Shown here in pieces: positions 1-9,133 of a stretch of DNA of 64,000 nucleotides. Both the position numbers and the translations under genes were made by a program. The stretch covers positions 1 through 64,000 of the forward strand of contig NZ_JAAMOW010000011.1 of NCBI RefSeq assembly GCF_011067135.1, in the 5' to 3' direction. The notes beneath the pieces are model-generated. The model saw nothing but the letters and a program-made list of their open reading frames with translations. It was not told the origin of the DNA and ran no database searches. The stretch's first letter is position 1, and the number at the start of each line of letters is the position of its first letter. This stretch comes from Solimonas terrae. Its GTDB lineage: Bacteria; Pseudomonadota; Gammaproteobacteria; Nevskiales; Nevskiaceae.

Positions 1-7
1 AGCCCCG

Positions 8-73
8 GCCCGGCCATCCCTGGCCGGGCGTGAAACGACGCGCGAAGCTGCGCTTCGCAAGCGCGCCGTTTCA
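8..73. repeat. REP-like palindrome followed by a second inverted repeat
   Basis: Positions 8-29 form a perfect hairpin with arms GCCCGGCC and GGCCGGGC around ATCCCT. This is the large palindrome of the REP-like family also seen at 3066-3357, 31787-31882 and 56391-56640. It is followed by TGAAACG (31-37) pairing with CGTTTCA (67-73), which encloses a further GCGAAG/CTTCGC stem. The left part of the element would lie outside the window. Confidence 0.7.
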
Positions 74-127
74 CCCGGCGGCGATCTGGTTGACGAGGGT
101 ATCGGGGAGAATGCGGATCATTGGATA

Positions 128-207
128 AGACGCTTGAACCACAGATTTCACAGATAGAAGCCGGCCGAACTTCACTCGGCGGAATCCGCGAAATCCGTGA
201 TTGAACG
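128..207. repeat. Imperfect inverted repeat between the window edge and the serS stop
   Basis: CACAGATTTC near 139-148 faces GAAATCCGTG near 190-199, giving a 10-bp stem with one mismatch. An internal GCCG/CGGC stem sits in the loop. It lies just beyond the serS stop codon and could act as a 3' hairpin of the serS transcript, although no run of T follows it. The function is inferred. Confidence 0.4.
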
Positions 208-209
208 CT

Positions 210-1746
<1,537 letters not shown>

Positions 1747-3078
1747 TCACAAGCGCTTGCGTGCCGCGCGCAGCTGCGCCAGTCGCTCGCCGATCTTGAT
1801 TTCCAGGCCGCGCGGCACCGGCGCATACAGTTCGCTGCCGACCAGCTTGTCCGGCAGGAACTGCTGGCCGGCCGCGACCGCGCCGGCTTCGTCGTGATCA
1901 TAGCGATAGCCCTCGCCGTAGCCGAGATCCTTCATCAGCCTGGTCGGCGCGTTGCGGATGTGCAGCGGCACGTCGAGGCTGCCGGTTTCGTGCACCAGCG
2001 CGCGCGCCGCGTTGTAGCCGGCGTAGACGGCATTGCTCTTCGGTGCGCAAGCCAGATAGACAACGGCGACCGCCAGCGCCAGTTCGCCTTCCGGACTGCC
2101 GAGGCGCTCGTAGGTATCCCAGCCGTCGAGGCACAGGCGCTGCGCGCGCGGATCGGCGAGACCGATGTCTTCGATCGCCATGCGCGTGATGCGGCGTGCC
2201 AGATAGCTCGGGTCGACACCGCCGTCGAGCATGCGCGCGAACCAGTACAGCGCCGCGTCCGGATCGCTGCCGCGTACCGACTTGTGCAAGGCCGAAATCT
2301 GGTCGTAGAAGTTCTCGCCCTGCTTGTCGAAGCGCCGCAGACCACGGCCGATCAGCTTCTCCAGCACGCTGTCGTCGCGACTGCTTTCGGCGCGCCCCAG
2401 TTCGACCGCCGTTTCCAGCAGCACCAGACTGCGCCGCGCGTCACCGTCAGCCGCTTCGGCGATGCGCGCCAGCCAGCTCGCCGGCAGGGCGTCCGCCGAC
2501 AGCGCAAGACCTCGCTCGTCGCCCAGCGCGCGCAGCAGCAACTCGCGAATCGCGGACTCGTCCAGCGAACGCAGCACGAACACGCGCAGCCGCGACAGCA
2601 AGGCCGCATTGAGCTCGAACGATGGATTCTCGGTGGTCGCACCGATCAAGGTGATCGTGCCGTCCTCGACATACGGCAGCAGCGCATCCTGCTGATTCTT
2701 GTTGAAGCGATGAATTTCGTCGATGAACAAGACCGTGCGCTTCGGCATCAGACCTTCACGCAGCGTCTGCGCCCTGGCCACGGCTTCACGAATTTCCTTG
2801 ACGCCGGCAAGCACCGCCGAGAGCGTCAGGAACTCGGCGTCGCTGAATTGCGCAAGCAGGCGCGCCAGCGTGGTCTTGCCGACCCCCGGCGGCCCCCAGA
2901 ACACCATCGAGGGGACCTTGCCGGCTTCCAGCAGCACGCGCAGCGGCGCCCCGTCACCCAGCAGGTGATCCTGGCCAGAAACCTCGTCGAGTGACTGCGG
3001 CCGCATCCGTTCGGCGAGGGGGCGAGCCGGATCAGCACGACGTCCAGTGGACGTCGTGCCCGGCTCGCGCCCGGCCAT
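1747..3078 (-). CDS. rarA: Replication-associated recombination protein A (RarA/MgsA AAA+ ATPase)
   Basis: AAA+ ATPase of the clamp-loader superfamily that acts at stalled replication forks with SSB. With the chosen start it has 443 residues. Walker A is GPPGVGKTT (residues 62-70) and Walker B is VLFIDEIH (about 116-123), followed by a sensor region (GATTENPSFELN) and the C-terminal tetramerisation region. Conserved similarity begins at PLAERMRPQSLDEVSGQDH. No ATG, GTG or TTG lies between that block and the ATG at 3078, so translation must begin within or before the REP-like repeat, and the first roughly 20 residues are repeat-derived. Two further ATGs upstream (3108, 3138) are also inside repeat sequence. 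Confidence 0.92.
   Translation of the reverse strand: MAGREPGTTSTGRRADPARPLAERMRPQSLDEVSGQDHLLGDGAPLRVLLEAGKVPSMVFWGPPGVGKTTLARLLAQFSDAEFLTLSAVLAGVKEIREAVARAQTLREGLMPKRTVLFIDEIHRFNKNQQDALLPYVEDGTITLIGATTENPSFELNAALLSRLRVFVLRSLDESAIRELLLRALGDERGLALSADALPASWLARIAEAADGDARRSLVLLETAVELGRAESSRDDSVLEKLIGRGLRRFDKQGENFYDQISALHKSVRGSDPDAALYWFARMLDGGVDPSYLARRITRMAIEDIGLADPRAQRLCLDGWDTYERLGSPEGELALAVAVVYLACAPKSNAVYAGYNAARALVHETGSLDVPLHIRNAPTRLMKDLGYGEGYRYDHDEAGAVAAGQQFLPDKLVGSELYAPVPRGLEIKIGERLAQLRAARKRL
3035..3059. repeat. Perfect 11-bp inverted repeat inside the rarA 5' coding region
   Basis: GCACGACGTCC and its exact reverse complement GGACGTCGTGC are separated by three bases. The structure falls about 20-45 nt inside the rarA reading frame, next to the REP-like array. 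In the mRNA it would be a strong hairpin just after the start codon and could limit ribosome loading or mark an insertion boundary. The effect is inferred; the symmetry is directly visible. Confidence 0.75.
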
Positions 3079-3406
3079 GGATGGCCGGGCCGGGGGTCGA
3101 TCAGTCATACGAAACCTCGCCAGGGATGGCATCCCCACACGTTCCCGCTTCGCGCCCCGCCATGGATGGCGGGGCTGGAGGTCGATCAGCCATATGCAGT
3201 CTCGCCACGGATGGCATCACCACACCGGCCCGGCTCGCGCCCGGCCATGGATGGCCGGGCCGGGGGTCGATCAGTCATACGAAACCTCGCCAGGGATGGC
3301 ATCCCAACGCCGTCCCGCTTCGCGCTCCGCCGCGGACGGCGGGGCCGGGCTTTGATCAGAGGACAACGTTCCCGCCATTGGAGGGCTACCCGGACGGTGC
3401 GCGGCG
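3061..3406. repeat. 85-bp tandem REP-like array between lolA and rarA
   Basis: CGCGCC-type unit starts recur at 3066, 3151, 3236 and 3321, exactly 85 bp apart. Each unit carries a large palindrome (arms CCCGGCC/GGCCGGG around ATGGAT, or CCCCGCC/GGCGGGG in unit 2), then GATC, then a small palindrome of GCCA/TGGC type. Units 1 and 3 are almost identical, while units 2 and 4 differ, giving an A-B-A-B order with a 170-bp higher period. Unit 4 is degenerate and stops near 3357. The region 3079-3406 is otherwise gene-free. Confidence 0.9.
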
Positions 3407-4054
3407 TCAGCGCCCCGCTCCGACATCGTCACCCACCACCTCTGTCCCCTTGGGCGGCGCGAACCTGAAGATCGCCGGGTCGAGTCTGACACCGGTCTTG
3501 ACGTCGCTGAAGCGGATGTCGGTATTGCCGCCCAGCGCATCGTAGAACTTCATCCGCATCGGCACGCCGCGATCCAGCCACAGCTCGATGGACTCGAAAT
3601 CGCTGGTCTGCTCGCTGTCATTCTTCGGCTTCAGGCGGACGATGTCGGCACCGTCCTTCTTGCCGCCGGACTCGATGATGAAGGCATCGCCAAGCTGGCG
3701 CTGCTGGGCAAGCAGCGACGCCGGCGTGCCCTTCAGCACGACATCGGCCGGCCGCACGGTCACCTGTGCGAGATCCGGTTCGTAGTTCCAGATCTTGCTG
3801 CCGTCGCAGACCATGAGCTGCGCATAAGGCTTGTCGTAGTTCCAGCGGAAATGGCCGGGGCGTGCCAGGTCGAACTGGCCGCTGCGGCGGGACAAGACTT
3901 CGTCGTGCTCATCGACCTGGGTCTGCTCGAAATGCGCCGTCAGCGTTTTGGTGCCATCGACAAAGCGCTGCAGCGCATCGTCGGCCGGTCCCGCAAACGC
4001 CGGCAGACTGAGACCAATCCCCAGCAGAACAAACCCGGCACGCAGTGATTTCAT
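3407..4054 (-). CDS. lolA: Outer-membrane lipoprotein carrier protein LolA
   Basis: Periplasmic chaperone that takes lipoproteins released by the LolCDE complex and hands them to LolB at the outer membrane. The 215-residue product starts with a Sec signal peptide (MKSLRAGFVLLGIGLSLPAFA, cleavage after AFA). The mature part has the LolA pattern: FEQTQVDEHDEVLSRRSGQF, then PGHFRWNYDKPYAQLMVCDG. Longer in-frame extensions upstream lack a signal peptide, so the ATG before KSLRAG is preferred. The partner genes lolD and lolC are at 60.5-62.6 kb in this window. It lies between ftsK and rarA. Confidence 0.93.
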   Translation of the reverse strand: MKSLRAGFVLLGIGLSLPAFAGPADDALQRFVDGTKTLTAHFEQTQVDEHDEVLSRRSGQFDLARPGHFRWNYDKPYAQLMVCDGSKIWNYEPDLAQVTVRPADVVLKGTPASLLAQQRQLGDAFIIESGGKKDGADIVRLKPKNDSEQTSDFESIELWLDRGVPMRMKFYDALGGNTDIRFSDVKTGVRLDPAIFRFAPPKGTEVVGDDVGAGR

Positions 4055-4258
4055 CTTGAGAACCTGAATAAAAGACGCGCCACTATCCGCCGGCGCGCTG
4101 AATTGAATCTGACCTGCGGCAGCACTCGAGAGAAGCCCCGCCCCGCGTCGCGAGCGGGCGCCTGGCACCGCTCGCCGGAGCGCAGGACGCGCAGCGTACA
4201 TCAGTACGTGAGCATCCGAGCAGCGCCGGGCACTGCGCAGTGGCTGCGCAGGGCTTTC
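4055..4258. other. ftsK-lolA spacer with an interspersed palindromic motif
   Basis: A 204-bp gap between two minus-strand genes with no credible ORF. GCGTACATCAGTACGTGAGC starts at 4194, matching the motif in the serS-rarA gap except for a 2-3-base change in the loop. The part adjacent to ftsK (GCGCAGTGGCTGCGCAG, about 4236-4252) forms a small hairpin just past the ftsK stop. Confidence 0.45.
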
Positions 4259-6670
4259 CTAGTCGCGCCCGCCCGGCGCGAGGATGTCGCGATTGCCGCC
4301 GGGTCCGCTGGGGCCGACGATGCCGGCCGCCTCCATCTGCTCGACCATGCGTGCGGCACGGTTGTAGCCGATCTTCAGTCGCCGCTGCACCCAGGACACC
4401 GAGGCCTTGCGCGTCTCCAGCACCATCGCTACCGCCTGATCGTAGAGCGGATCCGCCTCGACGTCGCCGCCGTCGCCGCCACCGGCATTGGCCGGCGCTT
4501 CCTCGGCGCAGATGTCTTCGATGTAGCGCGGCTCGCCGACCTGCTTGAGATAGGCGACGACCTTGTGCACTTCGTGGTCGTCGACGAACGCGCCGTGCAC
4601 GCGGTCGAGGCGGCTGGCACCGATCGGCCGGAACAGACCGTCACCGTTGCCGAGCAGGGTTTCGGCGCCCTGCTCGTCGAGGATCGTGCGCGAATCGATG
4701 CGCGAGGCGACCTGGAACGCCATGCGCGACGGGATATTGGCCTTGATCAGACCGGTGATGACATCGACGCTCGGCCGCTGCGTCGCGACGATCAGATGAA
4801 TGCCGGCGGCGCGCGCCTTCTGCGCGATGCGCGCGATCAGCTCTTCGACCTTCTTGCCGACCACCATCATCATGTCGGCGAGTTCGTCGATGACGACGAC
4901 GATGTGCGGCATCGCCTCCAGCGTCGGCACGAACGGCGGCGCGTCGGCGGCATCGAACAGATCGTCCGGCTGGGTCTTCAGCGGATCGCGGATCGGCTCA
5001 CCGGCCGCGATCGCGTCAAGCACCTTGCGATTGAGGCCGGCGAGATTGCGCACGCCGAGCGCCGACATCAGACGATAGCGGCGCTCCATCTCGGCGACGC
5101 ACCAGCGCAGCGCGTTGGCGGCGTCCTTCATGTCGGTGACGACCGGCGTCAGGAGATGCGGAATGCCTTCGTAGACCGACAGTTCCAGCATCTTCGGATC
5201 GATGAAGATGAAGCGCACTTCGTCGGCGGTCGCCTTGAACAGCATCGACAGGATCATGCCGTTGATCGCCACCGACTTGCCCGAGCCGGTGGTACCCGCA
5301 ACCAGCAGGTGCGGCATCTTCGCCAGATCGCCGGACATCGGGTTGCCGGCGATGTCCTTGCCGAGTGCGAGCGTCAGCGGCGAGGCGGAATTGCGGTACG
5401 AGTTCGAGTCGATGATCTCGCGCAGCATCACCATCTCGCGCTTCTGGTTCGGAATCTCGATGCCGACGACGGACTTGCCTTCGATGACCTCGATCACGCG
5501 CACGCTCGACACCGACAGCGAACGCGCCAGATCGCGCGACAGATTGGTGATCTGCGAGCCCTTCACACCCGGTGCCGGCTGGATCTCGAAGCGCGTGATG
5601 ACCGGGCCCGGCGTCGCCGCCACGACCTGCGCCTTGACGCCGAACGATTCGAGATGGCGCTCGACATCGCGCGACAGGCGTTCGAGTTCGTCTTCCGTGT
5701 AGTGGTGTCCGCTCGGTCGCGGCGGATCGAGAATGGTCAGCGGCGGCAGCGGATCGCCTTCGAACGGCGGCACCGCGATCGCCTCGGCCTTGCTCGCGCG
5801 CTGGGCGGGCTTGGCCGCTGCCGGCATCGGTGTCGGGGGCGCGGGTGGCAGCAGACCGAGCTGCTCTTCTTCCGTGCCGGTCAGCGCCGGCGCCTTGCGC
5901 TTGCGTTTGCCGACAGTGGCCGGCTCCTCGAACGCCAGCGTTGCCGCACCGAACTGCGGTTCGACACGTGTTGCCGCCTCGCGACCGCGCCTTGCCGGCG
6001 CCTCGCGTGGCGTCTCATCGACCGTCTCGCCTTCCGTCTCGTTTGCCGCCTTCGGGGTGCGCTCGATCCGCCGCGCGGCCAGTGCGAACACCCAGCTGCC
6101 GACACGATCGAGAATGTCCAGCCACGAGAACGTCAGTGCCAGCGGCGCCGCAACGATCGCCAGCGTCAGCAGCAGCAGACTGCTGCCGAACGCACCGAGC
6201 ACCGACAACAGGCCACCGGCAAGTGCCTGACCGGCGATGCCGCCGCTGCCCTGCGGCGCCCAGGTCGGGGCCGCGCCGATGTGTTGCGCCGACAGCGCGG
6301 CGAGGCTGATCAGCAGCACCACCCAGGCGGCGACGCGTACACCGCGCGGCATGCGCGCGCCGGGTGCGGCCTCGCTGAAGATCCGGATGCCGATCAGCAG
6401 CACGGCCCACGGCAGCAGGAAAGCGACGTAACCACACAGCGACAGCAGCACATCGGCGATCCAGGCACCGATCGGACCGGCCAGATTCTGCACCGGCGCA
6501 CCGCTGCCGGATGAGGACCAGCCGGGATCGTCCGGGCTGAAGCTCGCCAGCGTGACCAGCAGGAACAGCGAAAGACCGAGGCAACCGAGCATCGCCGCCT
6601 CGCGCGGCAGACGCTCGAGCCAGCCGGGGCCGGCAGCTTCATCGGTGGCGTGCGGTTTGGCTTTGAACAT
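4259..6670 (-). CDS. ftsK: DNA translocase FtsK
   Basis: Septum-anchored ATPase that pumps chromosomal DNA toward the division site and activates XerCD recombination at dif. In the 803-residue protein, hydrophobic segments near residues 28-45, 71-98, 112-130 and 150-185 form the membrane domain. A short Pro/Ala-rich linker follows (about 200-320). The motor has Walker A GTTGSGKS (459-466) and Walker [13 protein letters not shown] (around 486-497). The last 66 residues form the winged-helix gamma domain ([18 protein letters not shown]) that reads KOPS and touches XerD. The linker is much shorter than in E. coli FtsK (1329 residues) and resembles the Pseudomonas length. Confidence 0.96.
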   Translation of the reverse strand: MFKAKPHATDEAAGPGWLERLPREAAMLGCLGLSLFLLVTLASFSPDDPGWSSSGSGAPVQNLAGPIGAWIADVLLSLCGYVAFLLPWAVLLIGIRIFSEAAPGARMPRGVRVAAWVVLLISLAALSAQHIGAAPTWAPQGSGGIAGQALAGGLLSVLGAFGSSLLLLTLAIVAAPLALTFSWLDILDRVGSWVFALAARRIERTPKAANETEGETVDETPREAPARRGREAATRVEPQFGAATLAFEEPATVGKRKRKAPALTGTEEEQLGLLPPAPPTPMPAAAKPAQRASKAEAIAVPPFEGDPLPPLTILDPPRPSGHHYTEDELERLSRDVERHLESFGVKAQVVAATPGPVITRFEIQPAPGVKGSQITNLSRDLARSLSVSSVRVIEVIEGKSVVGIEIPNQKREMVMLREIIDSNSYRNSASPLTLALGKDIAGNPMSGDLAKMPHLLVAGTTGSGKSVAINGMILSMLFKATADEVRFIFIDPKMLELSVYEGIPHLLTPVVTDMKDAANALRWCVAEMERRYRLMSALGVRNLAGLNRKVLDAIAAGEPIRDPLKTQPDDLFDAADAPPFVPTLEAMPHIVVVIDELADMMMVVGKKVEELIARIAQKARAAGIHLIVATQRPSVDVITGLIKANIPSRMAFQVASRIDSRTILDEQGAETLLGNGDGLFRPIGASRLDRVHGAFVDDHEVHKVVAYLKQVGEPRYIEDICAEEAPANAGGGDGGDVEADPLYDQAVAMVLETRKASVSWVQRRLKIGYNRAARMVEQMEAAGIVGPSGPGGNRDILAPGGRD

Positions 6671-6822
6671 GCGTAGGGAAAAGGGCCGTGACGGCCGGAC
6701 AAAGGGACAGCGCTGATTCAGCGAAGTATAGCGAGCCTGCCCCCTGACCGCGGGGCACTTGAAAGCGCCGGCAAAACCGTCATATTGGAGTCGAACCCGG
6801 ATATTTCGAACGTCCCGTCACG

Positions 6823-7158
6823 ATGAGCCAGCAAATCCGTCATTTCATCCTCACGCCGGAAGGCGGCATCCGCGAATTCACGCCGGATCAGGCCGCAGGC
6901 ATTGCCGCGGGCGACAGCCGCTTGCCGGAATTCGCCAATCGCGACCTGCGTTACCTGCAGCTGACGATGATGGACAACATGAAGAGCGGCGAGCTGAAAA
7001 TCCAGACCGCCGGTGCGCGCGTGCATTTCGACGAGGATGGCCGCCTGACGGAAGCCGGGCCGCCGATCGAGAACGAACCGATCACGCATTTCGAGCACGA
7101 CGCCGTCGTGCAATGGGTGTTGCGCGACGTGCCGGCCGCCGCGCCGACCTTCCACTGA
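6823..7158 (+). CDS. Conserved hypothetical protein, 111 residues
   Basis: I do not recognise this family. The product is a small, acidic, soluble-looking protein without signal peptide, membrane helix or cysteine. It begins MSQQIRHFILTPEGGIREF and has an alternating strand-like pattern (LRYLQLTMMDNMKSGELKIQTAG, then VHFDEDGRL). It starts 152 bp from the divergent ftsK gene and sits 90 bp upstream of aat on the same strand, in the place where Pseudomonas has trxB. Codon use looks like that of its neighbours, with strong G/C third positions, which supports a real gene. Confidence 0.7.
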   Translation: MSQQIRHFILTPEGGIREFTPDQAAGIAAGDSRLPEFANRDLRYLQLTMMDNMKSGELKIQTAGARVHFDEDGRLTEAGPPIENEPITHFEHDAVVQWVLRDVPAAAPTFH

Positions 7159-7228
7159 GCCCGTCCGGGTATTTCGTCGCAAACGATTCACGCAGGCTGC
7201 CGGCCTGCGTATGCTAGCGAAGCACCTC

Positions 7229-7235
7229 AAGGAGG
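7229..7235 (+). promoter_or_regulatory. Strong Shine-Dalgarno sequence for aat
   Basis: AAGGAGG lies 13 nt before the ATG at 7249. It is one of the few near-consensus ribosome binding sites in the window, and its distance is slightly long. It supports the chosen aat start. Confidence 0.6.
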
Positions 7236-7248
7236 CCGCTTCGCGACG

Positions 7249-7995
7249 ATGGAAAGCCCGATCCGCCTGCACTGGCTGGACCCGCGCAATCCGCACCAGC
7301 CATTCCCGCCCGTGCATCTGGCGATGCGCGATCCGAACGGACTGCTGGCGATCGGCGGCGATCTGTCGCCGACACGACTGGTGCGCGCCTACCGGCAGGG
7401 CATTTTCCCCTGGTACAACCCGGACGAACCGGTCCTCTGGTGGTGTCCGGACCCGCGCACGGTGCTGTTTCCGTCCGAGATCCACATCTCGCACAGCCTC
7501 GGGAAAACCATCCGTCGTGGCAATTACGCACTGAGTTTCGACCGCGCTTTCGAATCCGTGCTGGAAGCCTGCAGCGCGGAGCGCGGTCGCAGCCGCGGAA
7601 CCTGGCTCGGCGAGGACATGCGCCACGCCTATCTCGAACTGTTCCGGCGCGGCCATGCACACAGCGTCGAAGTCTGGCGCGACGGCGCGCTGATCGGCGG
7701 CCTGTACGGGGTCACGCTCGGACGCGTGTTCTTCGGCGAATCGATGTTCTCGCGCGCCAGCGATGCATCGAAACTCGCCCTGTACTGGCTGTGCCGGCAG
7801 CTGCAGTCCTGGAACTTCGAGATGATCGACTGCCAGGTCAGCTCTGCACATCTGCTGAGCCTGGGCGCCCAGGAAATGCGACGCGAACCGTTCCTGAAAT
7901 TGCTCGCGGTTGCGGTCGAGCCCGCGCCGCCGAACCGCTCCTGGACATTCGACGTCGGCGCCCCGGCCGACACGCGACACGGACCGCGGTCATGA
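7249..7995 (+). CDS. aat: Leucyl/phenylalanyl-tRNA--protein transferase
   Basis: Cytoplasmic enzyme of the bacterial N-degron pathway. It transfers Leu or Phe from tRNA to proteins with N-terminal Arg or Lys, marking them for ClpS/ClpAP. The 248-residue length is typical. Family blocks include GLLAIGGDLSPTRLVRAYRQG, FPWYNPDEPVLWWCPDPR, and the GNAT-like core GLYGVTLGRVFFGESMFS with HLLSLGAQEM near the end. It overlaps bpt by 4 nt (ATGA), so the two N-degron transferases are translationally coupled, and clpS-clpA lies just beyond infA on the other strand. Confidence 0.95.
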   Translation: MESPIRLHWLDPRNPHQPFPPVHLAMRDPNGLLAIGGDLSPTRLVRAYRQGIFPWYNPDEPVLWWCPDPRTVLFPSEIHISHSLGKTIRRGNYALSFDRAFESVLEACSAERGRSRGTWLGEDMRHAYLELFRRGHAHSVEVWRDGALIGGLYGVTLGRVFFGESMFSRASDASKLALYWLCRQLQSWNFEMIDCQVSSAHLLSLGAQEMRREPFLKLLAVAVEPAPPNRSWTFDVGAPADTRHGPRS

Positions 7996-8735
7996 CGCAG
8001 TCGCTGCGTCTGTTTCTCAGCACCGAACACGCCTGCGGGTATTTGCCGGGTCTGCTTGCGCGCAGCGCTTTCGTCGATCCGGAGGCGGGCCTCGGTGCGC
8101 CGCACTACCAGCGCCTGCTGGAACTCGGCTTCCGCCGCAGCGGCGATCACACGTATCGCCCGCATTGCCGCGAATGTGCGCGCTGCGTGCCGGTTCGCAT
8201 CGACGTGCACCGGTTTCACGGCGACCGCAGCCAGCGCCGTTGCCAGGAACGCAACAGCGATCTGCAAGTGACCATCGAGCGTCGTCTTGGCGACGAGCAT
8301 TACGCGCTGTACCGCAGCTACCTGCAGGCGCGGCACGCCGGCGGCGGCATGGACCCGCTGGACCGCAAGGCCTTTCACGCCTTCCTCGAATGTTCGTGGC
8401 TGGACGTGCGCTACTGGTGTTTTCGCGATGGCGGGAAACTGCTGGCGGTCGCGGTCGTCGATCATCTGCCGCAGGCCTTGTCGGCGGTCTATACGTTTTT
8501 CGACCCGGCGGCGCAGTCGCGCGGACTTGGCACACTGGCGGTACTCGAACAGATCCGCCTGGCGCGGCAGTCGGCACTGGAATACGTCTATCTCGGCTAT
8601 TGGGTGGAAGGCAGCCGCAAGATGGACTACAAGCGGCGTTTCCGACCGCTGGAAGCGCTGCAGGGCACGCAATGGCAGGCGCTGGACGACGGCAAAATGC
8701 GTGAAATCCGCGCCGCGACGACGAGCACGGGTTGA
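7992..8735 (+). CDS. bpt: Aspartate/glutamate leucyltransferase (Bpt/Ate family)
   Basis: Transfers Leu from tRNA-Leu to proteins with N-terminal Asp or Glu, creating a primary destabilising residue for ClpS. The 247-residue product carries the N-terminal cysteine cluster typical of ATE enzymes (EHACGYLPG, later [12 protein letters not shown]). The C-terminal GNAT-like domain includes [22 protein letters not shown] and [17 protein letters not shown]. The ATG at 7992 overlaps the aat stop codon. The order aat-bpt-infA, facing clpA-clpS, is as in Pseudomonas. Confidence 0.94.
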   Translation: MTQSLRLFLSTEHACGYLPGLLARSAFVDPEAGLGAPHYQRLLELGFRRSGDHTYRPHCRECARCVPVRIDVHRFHGDRSQRRCQERNSDLQVTIERRLGDEHYALYRSYLQARHAGGGMDPLDRKAFHAFLECSWLDVRYWCFRDGGKLLAVAVVDHLPQALSAVYTFFDPAAQSRGLGTLAVLEQIRLARQSALEYVYLGYWVEGSRKMDYKRRFRPLEALQGTQWQALDDGKMREIRAATTSTG

Positions 8736-8790
8736 TGCGCGGGGGGGGTTTCCCGATAATGCCGCCCTTCTAACCGATCTGCAGAGGCGT

Positions 8791-9009
8791 ATGGCGAAGG
8801 AAGACCACATCGAGATGGCGGGCGTGATTCTGGAAACGCTGCCCAACACGACGTTCCGCGTGAAGCTGGAAAACGGCCACGTCGTCGTCGCGCACATCTC
8901 GGGGCGCATGCGCAAGCACTACATCCGCATCCTGACCGGCGACAAGGTCAAGGTGGAGTTGACGCCCTACGACCTCAGCAAGGGTCGCATCACGTTCCGG
9001 GACAAGTAG
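8791..9009 (+). CDS. infA: Translation initiation factor IF-1
   Basis: Small OB-fold factor that binds the ribosomal A site during 30S initiation. The 72-residue protein is standard length, with the diagnostic sequence [20 protein letters not shown], then [20 protein letters not shown] and the end KGRITFRDK. It starts 55 bp after bpt. Only the frame starting at 8791 gives this conserved protein, although a longer overlapping frame reads through from 8287. Confidence 0.97.
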   Translation: MAKEDHIEMAGVILETLPNTTFRVKLENGHVVVAHISGRMRKHYIRILTGDKVKVELTPYDLSKGRITFRDK

Positions 9010-9015
9010 GAGTCC

Positions 9016-9072
9016 GAGCAGCGTGGAGGGGCCCCGGCACGAAGTGTCGGGGAACCAGCGTCGCGAGTGGCG
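9016..9072. repeat. Interspersed repeat family 2, copy 1
   Basis: GAGCAGCGTGGAGGGGCC, a variable hairpin (CCCCGGCAC/GTGTCGGGG), and then CCAGCGTCGCGA. The same flanks in inverted orientation occur at 61326-61373 between lolD and lolC, with a different but still self-pairing hairpin. It lies just after the infA stop codon. Confidence 0.7.
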
Positions 9073-9084
9073 ACTGCCGTCAAC

Positions 9085-9107
9085 AAAAAAGCCCGCTTGC
9101 GCGGGCT
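9085..9107 (-). terminator. Rho-independent terminator of clpA
   Basis: AGCCCGC (9090-9096) pairs with GCGGGCT (9101-9107) around TTGC. Read on the minus strand the stem is followed by six T residues (complement of 9085-9090), the classical intrinsic terminator form for clpA, whose stop codon is at 9134. In the plus direction the stem is followed by TCGTCGTTTCTTC, so termination of infA would be weaker. Confidence 0.8.
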
Positions 9108-9133
9108 TCGTCGTTTCTTCGTCCTGAAAACCT

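Noticed and set aside
3066-3357. CRISPR array
   Set aside because: Repeat units are 85 bp with no unique spacers; the units themselves are the repeat. No cas gene in the window.
4103-6514. 803-codon plus-strand open frame antisense to ftsK
   Set aside because: Arg/His/Asp-rich composition typical of antisense frames of GC-rich genes; no motifs; ftsK is complete on the other strand.
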